Shown here piece by piece: positions 5,717-9,527 of a stretch of 9,527 nucleotides of DNA (position 1 is the stretch's first letter; every line of letters starts with the position of its first letter). The stretch spans positions 1 through 9,527 of the forward strand of contig UQZL01000052.1 in NCBI GenBank assembly GCA_900545605.1. The letters are read 5' to 3'. Position numbers and translations under genes: made by a program. This stretch comes from an uncultured Collinsella sp. (GTDB lineage Bacteria > Actinomycetota > Coriobacteriia > Coriobacteriales > Coriobacteriaceae). Under the pieces are notes generated by a model that was not told where the DNA came from, searched no databases, and saw only the letters and a list, made by a program, of their open reading frames with translations.

Positions 5717-6022
5717 ATGTATATCAAGAAGGGCGATAAGGTCCAGGTTCTCTCTGGTAAGGATCGCGGCAAGCAGGGCGTTGTCCTGCGTGCTCTCCCC
5801 GCCGAGAACAAGGTCGTTGCCGAGGGCGTTTCGGTCGTCAAGAAGGCCGTCAAGCCCAACGCTGCCAACCAGCAGGGCGGCATCGTTTCGCAGGAGGCTC
5901 CTATCGACGCCTCCAACGTCAATCTCGTTTGCCCCGAGTGCGGTAAGGTTACCCGCGTCGGTCACGAGAAGGACGGCAAGAACAAGCTGCGCGTCTGCAA
6001 GAAGTGCGGCCACAAGTTCTAA
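5717..6022 (+). CDS. rplX: 50S ribosomal protein L24 (uL24) with CxxC-CxxC zinc-ribbon pair
   Basis: L24 is one of the two assembly-initiator proteins of the large subunit. The 101-residue product has the KOW motif at the N-terminus (KKGDKVQVLSGKDRGKQGVV, residues 4-23), then the GVSVVKKAVKPN segment and IVSQEAPIDASNV. The C-terminus carries CPEC (72-75) and CKKC (94-97), four cysteines that probably bind zinc, as in many Gram-positive L24 proteins. GGGGAG (5707-5712) is only 4 bases before the ATG. This is the last ribosomal gene here: a strong terminator follows, and rplE (L5), its nearly universal neighbour, is absent. Confidence 0.97.
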   Translation: MYIKKGDKVQVLSGKDRGKQGVVLRALPAENKVVAEGVSVVKKAVKPNAANQQGGIVSQEAPIDASNVNLVCPECGKVTRVGHEKDGKNKLRVCKKCGHKF

Positions 6023-6048
6023 GCTGCCCGCAACATCAAGTTGCTAGC

Positions 6049-6084
6049 AAAGGCCCGGATGCCCCACGGCACCCGGGCCTTTTT
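6049..6084 (+). terminator. Intrinsic terminator of the ribosomal protein operon
   Basis: AAAGGCCCGG (6049-6058) pairs perfectly with CCGGGCCTTT (6073-6082). Inside, TGCC (6060-6063) pairs with GGCA (6068-6071) around CCAC. Five T residues (6080-6084) complete a textbook terminator 26 bases after the rplX stop. A smaller hairpin, GCAAC (6030-6034) with GTTGC (6040-6044), lies just before it. Confidence 0.92.
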
Positions 6085-6092
6085 CTATCCCC

Positions 6093-6226
6093 ACTCATTG
6101 GGGACAGACTTAAATACTCATTGGGGACAGACTTACATGAGTGATTGTGCTCATTGGGGACAGACTTAAATGAGTAGTCCCGGCAGTTGGGGACAGTCCC
6201 CATGTGTCGGCAGTTTGGGACGGTCC
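6093..6226. repeat. Tandem degenerate repeat with GGGGACAG core (five copies)
   Basis: Three near-identical 23-base copies (6093-6115, 6116-6138, 6149-6171) share CTCATTGGGGACAGACTTA. The first two abut, and the third follows an 11-base insert. Two related copies (6182-6199, 6209-6226) read GGCAGTTGGGGACAGTCC with three differences between them, 27 bases apart. The fourth includes a small palindrome TGGGGA-CAG-TCCCCA (6188-6202). The same GGGACAG core recurs in two hairpin loops elsewhere in the window (8365-8379 and 8756-8768, minus strand). The pattern resembles REP-type elements spread by IS200-like (RAYT) transposases; no transposase gene is present here, so that link is inferred. Confidence 0.8.
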
Positions 6227-6304
6227 ATTGATGCCTGATGCCCCTAGAGGGGAAGAGTAAGACAGCCTGCTCTGCCTTTTTGGGCTTTGGTGTTCCGCTT
6301 CTTT

Positions 6305-6343
6305 ATCCTTTACAAGGATCCTCGCATGCGCATTATCGCGCAT
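6305..6343. promoter_or_regulatory. Two perfect palindromes in the upstream region of the oxidoreductase gene
   Basis: ATCCTT (6305-6310) and AAGGAT (6314-6319) flank a 3-base centre. ATGCGC (6326-6331) and GCGCAT (6338-6343) flank ATTATC. Both are symmetric enough to be repressor operators or short RNA hairpins. They lie 125-165 bases upstream of the proposed -10 box, far for a simple repressor site. The rest of 6227-6380 has no gene that I can support. Confidence 0.35.
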
Positions 6344-6381
6344 AGCATTGCGTGTTAATGCGTATGACCGCGTAAAAATGT

Positions 6382-6459
6382 GCAAAATATGGCTAAATAA
6401 TGACCGATAAGCAAATAAACACGCAGACACGAGCAAATACGCGCGCATTTGTGCGAATA
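6382..6459. promoter_or_regulatory. Helically spaced GCAAATA-like motifs upstream of a promoter
   Basis: GCAAAATA (6382), GCTAAATA (6392), GCAAATA (6411), GCAAATA (6433) and GCGAATA (6453) are 10, 19, 22 and 20 bases apart, close to one or two turns of B-DNA. The stretch is clearly more AT-rich than its surroundings and ends just upstream of the extended -10 box. It may be intrinsically curved DNA or a set of protein sites on one face of the helix. Confidence 0.35.
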
Positions 6460-6465
6460 TAGGGT

Positions 6466-6474
6466 TGTTATAAA
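6466..6474 (+). promoter_or_regulatory. Candidate extended -10 promoter for the oxidoreductase-DeoR unit
   Basis: TGTTATAAA fits the extended -10 pattern TGnTATAAT with one mismatch. It lies about 30 bases upstream of the start codon, in AT-rich DNA. No good -35 box is present at 17 bases (CATTTG at 6446-6451), which is acceptable for an extended -10 promoter. Transcription would begin near 6481. Confidence 0.5.
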
Positions 6475-6506
6475 TGAAGGACTTCCGATGACGCAGGAGG
6501 CACATG

Positions 6507-7586
6507 ATGGCAGATTCCAAACAGGCTCCGCTCGACGCCGAAGCAGCCGCTAAGGCGGCGTTTGCCTCGGTCCAGGATCAGCCGTTCCCCGACGATATTT
6601 TTACGGCTCCCGAGCTCCGCTGGGCTGTGATCGGGTGCGGTGTTATCGCCAACCAGATGGCCCAGTCTCTCGCCCTTGCCGGCCGCAAGCTTGCGGGCGT
6701 TGCCAATCGTACACTGTCCAAGGCTCAGGCTTTTGCCGAGCAGTATGGCATCGAGAAGGTCTATGAAACGGCCGAGGATCTCTACGCCGATCCGAACATT
6801 GACGCAGTCTATATCACCACGCCGCATAACACGCATATCACCTACCTGCGAGCCGCTCTGGCAGCTGGCAAGCACGTGCTCTGCGAAAAGGCCATCACCC
6901 TCAATTCCGCCGAGCTCGACGAGGCCCGCGCCATTGCCGACGAGCATAACGTGGTCCTTATGGACGCCACCACGGTGCTTCACATGCCCTTATATCAGGA
7001 GCTGCGTCGTCGCATGGATGCTGGCGAGTTCGGCCGCATGAATCTCGCTCAACTCAACTTTGGCAGCTACAAGGAGTACGGCGATCTGACCAATCGCTTC
7101 TACAACCGCAACCTTGCCGGTGGCGCCATGCTCGATATTGGCGTGTATGCCCTGTCCGCCATGCGCCTCTTTATGGCAAGCCAGCCCGCTGAGGTTGTTT
7201 CGCTGGGCAACACCTGTGAGACCGGCGTTGACGTTGCGGGCGGCATCGTCTGCCGTAATGCCGAACAGCAGCTGGGCGTGGTGAGCCTCACGCTCCACTC
7301 CAAGCAGCCCAAGCGCTCGGTCATCAGCTTCGACAAGTGCTATATCGAGGTCAACGATTATCCGCGCGCCGATCACGCGACCATCGTGTGGACTTCGGAC
7401 GGCCACCGCGAGGAGGTACACGCCGGCACCGAGGCTTACGCTCTTTGCTATGAGATGGCCGATCTTGAGAAGGCCGTTGCCGGCGACGACTCCAAGCGCG
7501 AGCTGCTGGATTATGCTTCTGATGTTATGGGGCTTATGACCAAGCTTCGCGCCGACTGGGGAGTCGTGTACCCCGAGGAGGAGTAA
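6507..7586 (+). CDS. Gfo/Idh/MocA-family NAD(P)-dependent oxidoreductase
   Basis: The protein is a cytoplasmic dehydrogenase of the family that oxidises or reduces sugars, inositols and related polyols with NAD(P). Residue numbers here are counted from the ATG at 6504. A Rossmann fold starts at WAVIGCGVIA (40-49), with glycines 44 and 46 of the dinucleotide loop. PHNTHITYLRAALAAGKHVLCEK (107-129) leads into the family's catalytic EKP motif, here EKA (128-130): the lysine is kept but the proline is lost. The C-terminal domain carries GGAMLDIGVYALS (206-218), close to the dihydrodiol dehydrogenase and glucose-fructose oxidoreductase branch, which has Tyr where others have His. I prefer the ATG at 6507, 6 bases after AGGAGG (6495-6500); the ATG at 6504 is only 3 bases away from it. 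A 30-residue alanine-rich lead precedes the fold. Substrate unknown. A DeoR regulator follows after 3 bases. Confidence 0.9.
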   Translation: MADSKQAPLDAEAAAKAAFASVQDQPFPDDIFTAPELRWAVIGCGVIANQMAQSLALAGRKLAGVANRTLSKAQAFAEQYGIEKVYETAEDLYADPNIDAVYITTPHNTHITYLRAALAAGKHVLCEKAITLNSAELDEARAIADEHNVVLMDATTVLHMPLYQELRRRMDAGEFGRMNLAQLNFGSYKEYGDLTNRFYNRNLAGGAMLDIGVYALSAMRLFMASQPAEVVSLGNTCETGVDVAGGIVCRNAEQQLGVVSLTLHSKQPKRSVISFDKCYIEVNDYPRADHATIVWTSDGHREEVHAGTEAYALCYEMADLEKAVAGDDSKRELLDYASDVMGLMTKLRADWGVVYPEEE

Positions 7587-7589
7587 GCG

Positions 7590-8336
7590 ATGCTTGCGGA
7601 AGATAGGCTCAACGCGATCGTGTCTATGGTGCAGCAGACTGGCTCGGTTACCGTACCGGAGCTTGCCGATACCCTGGGCGTGACGGCGTCTACCATTCGG
7701 CGCGACCTGCAAACGCTCGACCGCGCACACCGCATCGCCAAGGTCCACGGCGGAGCGACGAGTCTTGAGCGCGCGCACGTGACGCGCGACCTAACGCTTA
7801 ATGAGCGCAGCGATCTCCATAACGACGACAAGGAGCGTATCTGCGCCCGCGCCGCGGCCCTCGTAGAGCCTGATAGTTTCGTGTATATCGATTCGGGCTC
7901 GACGACGCTCAAGCTCATTGAGCATCTTCCGCGCCTTGAGGGTGTCACCTATGTGACTGATTCTGTGCTCCATGCTCAGCATCTCGCCCTGCGCGGTATG
8001 CGCACCGTGGTGCTGGGTGGCGAGCTTAAGCCCGAGACCGAGGCGCTCGTTGGCCCCGATGCCTTGGCAGCCCTGGACCGTTACAACTTCAACTGTGGCT
8101 TTTGGGGTTCTAACGGCATTGCCGCCGAGCAGGGCTTCACGGCGCCCGATATCGAGGAGGCGCAGGTTAAGCGCATCTCGATGCGCCATACGGCCAAGCG
8201 CTTTGTAATCTCGGACGCCAGCAAATTTGGCATGGTGGCGCCCGTCAAGTTTGCGGACTTCCGCGACGCAACGATTATTACCGCAGGCAAGGTGCCCGCC
8301 AAGTACCAGACGATGGACAACGTCATCACGGTCTAG
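7590..8336 (+). CDS. DeoR-family transcriptional regulator
   Basis: DeoR-family proteins are mostly repressors of sugar or nucleoside catabolic genes, released by a phosphorylated sugar. The 248-residue product has the full layout: an N-terminal winged helix-turn-helix (TVPELADTLGVTASTIRRDL, residues 21-40) followed by the wing with KVHGGA (51-56), and a C-terminal sensor domain with DSGSTT (101-106), the predicted phosphate-binding loop, then VLGGELKPETEALVGP (141-156), GSNGIAAEQGFTAPDIEEAQVKR (173-195) and ISDASKFG (207-214). The start follows the oxidoreductase stop by 3 bases, with GAGGAGG overlapping the end of that gene, so the two are surely co-transcribed. It probably controls its own operon. 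Effector and operator are not known. Confidence 0.93.
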   Translation: MLAEDRLNAIVSMVQQTGSVTVPELADTLGVTASTIRRDLQTLDRAHRIAKVHGGATSLERAHVTRDLTLNERSDLHNDDKERICARAAALVEPDSFVYIDSGSTTLKLIEHLPRLEGVTYVTDSVLHAQHLALRGMRTVVLGGELKPETEALVGPDALAALDRYNFNCGFWGSNGIAAEQGFTAPDIEEAQVKRISMRHTAKRFVISDASKFGMVAPVKFADFRDATIITAGKVPAKYQTMDNVITV

Positions 8337-8354
8337 CGATGGGGCAAGGCCAAG

Positions 8355-8389
8355 ACCACCACAAAGGCGCCTGTCCCCATTGTGGTGGT
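8355..8389. repeat. Perfect 10-bp hairpin with a CTGTCCCC-containing loop
   Basis: ACCACCACAA (8355-8364) pairs perfectly with TTGTGGTGGT (8380-8389). The 15-base loop contains GGCGCC and CTGTCCCC, the latter being the reverse complement of the GGGGACAG core repeated at 6093-6226. There is no T-tract, so it is unlikely to terminate alone. It probably belongs to the same dispersed repeat family. Confidence 0.6.
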
Positions 8390-8421
8390 TAGTAACGAAA
8401 ACCGAGCAGTTTTCTCAATAG

Positions 8422-8458
8422 AAAAGCGGCAGCGTCCATCACGGGCGTTGCCGCTTTT
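8422..8458 (+). terminator. Intrinsic terminator of the oxidoreductase-DeoR unit
   Basis: AAAAGCGGCAGCG (8422-8434) pairs with CGTTGCCGCTTTT (8446-8458) over 13 positions, including one G-U pair, around an 11-base loop. It lies 85 bases after the DeoR stop. The A-run on one side and T-run on the other mean it could stop transcription from either strand. Confidence 0.85.
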
Positions 8459-8472
8459 GTTGTCTACCGGTT

Positions 8473-8691
8473 TGTCTAAATCTGTAACAGCTGGACCGTT
8501 AAAAGTGGGTTAGATGTTACAGATTGAGATACTTCCGAACCGCGCCGTCCCTTTGTCTCAATCTGTAACATCTGGGACTGCTTTTGCCGAGCTACTGTTA
8601 CAGATTGAGATTTTCCCTTGAGGGGGATTCGAATGTCTCGATCTATAACAAATAGACCGGAAAATGGGTTCTAACTGTTACAGATCGAGAC
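8473..8691. repeat. Three-unit array of 58-base inverted repeats (BIME-like)
   Basis: Each unit has a left arm like TGTCTCAATCTGTAACA, exactly 25 bases between the arms, and a right arm like TGTTACAGATTGAGAT. Units span 8473-8530, 8554-8611 and 8634-8691, so the period is 80-81 bases, with gaps of 23 and 22. The arms are conserved while the inner bases differ. Unit 3 changes both arms together (AATC/GATT to GATC/GATC), which keeps the pairing. Neighbouring units can also pair with each other. There is no coding potential in 8461-8743. The array lies between the ends of two convergent genes. Confidence 0.85.
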
Positions 8692-8743
8692 GTTTTGGGA
8701 CCGCGGCTGAGCCATCGTGGCGGCTTGACGTTTTCCCAGATAA

Positions 8744-8780
8744 AACCTGCCAAAATAAACCTGTCCCTTTTTGGCAGGTT
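8744..8780 (-). terminator. Terminator-like hairpin after the pseudouridine synthase gene
   Basis: AACCTGCCAAAA (8744-8755) pairs perfectly with TTTTGGCAGGTT (8769-8780) around a 13-base loop. On the minus strand it starts directly after the TAG stop and is followed by TTATC, giving TTTTA as a short tail. The loop carries GGGACAGG on the minus strand, again the core of the repeat at 6093-6226, so a repeat element may have become the terminator. Confidence 0.65.
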
Positions 8781-9440
8781 CTAGGGCTCCCAGGGGCAGG
8801 GGGCTTCGATGTGGATGTGCTCGCCGGTTACGGGATGCGTAAAGGACACGCTGTGGGCATGGAGCATGAGGCCGCAAGGACGCGGCGTGCCGTACAGGTC
8901 GTCGCCAACCAGGGGATGGCGCTCGCTTGCCAGGTGCACGCGGATCTGGTGTTTGCGACCGGTGAGCAGCTCGACATCGATATACGAACGAGTGGGCAGG
9001 CCTCGACGGCTCTTAAGGCGCTTGAGCACCTTCACGCGCGTCTGCGACGGTTTGCCGCTGGCGCCGACGCGCATCTTGCGGCTGTCGTGGCGGTCGCGGG
9101 CGATGGGCTTGTCGATAAGCTTCTCGTTCCAGTCGATCTTGCCCTCGGCGAGCGCCAGATAGTGTTTTTCGAAGGCGTGGTCGATCACCATCTGGTCAAA
9201 GGCGGGCTGCGTCTGTTTGTCGAGCGAGAACAGCACCATGCCGGTGGTGTTGCGGTCCAGGCGGTTGAGCGGCTGCATGTCAGTCGCGGCAAAGCCGTCG
9301 CCCATCGCCAGCAACAGATCGCTGGCGTAGTCGGTGAGCGTGCGCTCGCCGGTGCCGTCGCCGTGGACGATCATGCCGGCGGGCTTATCGATGGCCATGA
9401 GCCAGGCGTCGCAGTAGAGGACTTGAGGTTCTTCGTTCAC
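8781..9440 (-). CDS. RluA-family RNA pseudouridine synthase
   Basis: This cytoplasmic enzyme converts specific uridines of rRNA or tRNA to pseudouridine. The 219-residue product is a bare catalytic domain without the N-terminal S4 domain of RluC or RluD, and so resembles RluA in size. Visible motifs are AIDKPAGMIVH (residues 16-26), the catalytic loop NRLDRNTTG (59-67) with the nucleophile Asp62, where the usual His before RLD is Asn, then GRKHQIRVHL (161-170) and HPLVGDDLYG (175-184), and LLHAHSVSF-like sequence at 192-200. The GTG start (9440) has AAAGG a few bases upstream on the minus strand; no ATG start in this frame is as well placed. Its target site cannot be told from sequence, so I give no symbol. 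Confidence 0.9.
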   Translation of the reverse strand: MNEEPQVLYCDAWLMAIDKPAGMIVHGDGTGERTLTDYASDLLLAMGDGFAATDMQPLNRLDRNTTGMVLFSLDKQTQPAFDQMVIDHAFEKHYLALAEGKIDWNEKLIDKPIARDRHDSRKMRVGASGKPSQTRVKVLKRLKSRRGLPTRSYIDVELLTGRKHQIRVHLASERHPLVGDDLYGTPRPCGLMLHAHSVSFTHPVTGEHIHIEAPCPWEP

Positions 9441-9478
9441 GTGTAAGCCTTTCGGTTAGCTAATTCCCACAAACATGC

Positions 9479-9514
9479 AGCCCGAGGTCGCCCCGCGCAG
9501 GCGGGCGGCGGGCT
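9479..9514. other. GC-rich imperfect hairpin upstream of the pseudouridine synthase gene
   Basis: AGCCCG (9479-9484) pairs with CGGGCT (9509-9514), and CGCCC (9489-9493) pairs with GGGCG (9503-9507). No T-tract follows on the plus strand within view. It may be the end of a gene beyond the window or part of a leader. Too little sequence remains to decide. Confidence 0.3.
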
Positions 9515-9527
9515 TACGGCCGGCCTG

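Noticed and set aside
6474..6491. Five-codon upstream frame (ATG to TGA) before the oxidoreductase
   Set aside because: Its ATG overlaps the proposed -10 box, so it would lie upstream of the transcript start; it also lacks a ribosome-binding site.
6110..6520. Minus-strand open frame through the repeats and promoter region
   Set aside because: It only translates the tandem repeats (a recurring LSPMS) and AT-rich spacer; no ribosome-binding site or family resemblance was seen.
8473..8691. CRISPR array
   Set aside because: The repeated motif alternates in orientation, the repeats are imperfect, and no cas genes are nearby; inverted-repeat units explain it better.
8664..9446. Plus-strand open frame of 260 codons opposite the pseudouridine synthase
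   Set aside because: The minus strand carries clear RluA-family motifs; this frame is its shadow and also runs through the repeat array and hairpin.

Overview
The window looks like a chromosomal segment from a high-GC Gram-positive bacterium of the class Coriobacteriia, most likely Collinsella or a close relative. I infer this from the character of the ribosomal proteins and from GC-rich codon use; no 16S gene is present to confirm it. Nothing here is an obvious mobile element, phage or defence locus. The interesting material lies between and upstream of ordinary genes.

Bases 1-6022 hold twelve ribosomal protein genes on the plus strand, in the classic S10/spc order: rplC, rplD, rplW, rplB, rpsS, rplV, rpsC, rplP, rpmC, rpsQ, rplN, rplX (L3, L4, L23, L2, S19, L22, S3, L16, L29, S17, L14, L24). 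Most neighbours touch or overlap, so they are probably co-transcribed and translationally coupled. Three gaps break this packing: about 230 bases before rplC, 179 before rplB and 118 before rplN. Each gap can fold into a structured RNA leader in which a leader segment is complementary to the ribosome-binding region of the next gene. The first two gaps also share a 26-base element. This looks like a set of internal control points, possibly autoregulatory, inside the long operon. After rplX there is a strong intrinsic terminator, where rplE (L5) and the rest of the spc genes would normally follow.

Bases 6085-6506 are non-coding. They hold a tandem array of a repeat with a GGGGACAG core, two short perfect palindromes, and an AT-rich stretch with helically spaced GCAAATA-like motifs leading to an extended -10 promoter. 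Then comes a two-gene unit (6507-8336): a Gfo/Idh/MocA-family NAD(P)-dependent oxidoreductase and a DeoR-family repressor 3 bases downstream. The pair suggests a small, self-regulated sugar or polyol catabolic module; the substrate cannot be read from the sequence. A hairpin and an intrinsic terminator close the unit.

Bases 8461-8743 contain three regularly spaced 58-base hairpin units (six alternating inverted copies of a motif like TGTTACAGATTGAGA), resembling a REP/BIME array. A minus-strand RluA-family pseudouridine synthase gene (9440-8781) converges on this array and has its own terminator-like hairpin directly after its stop codon. The last 87 bases are its upstream region, with a GC-rich imperfect hairpin and no identifiable gene.
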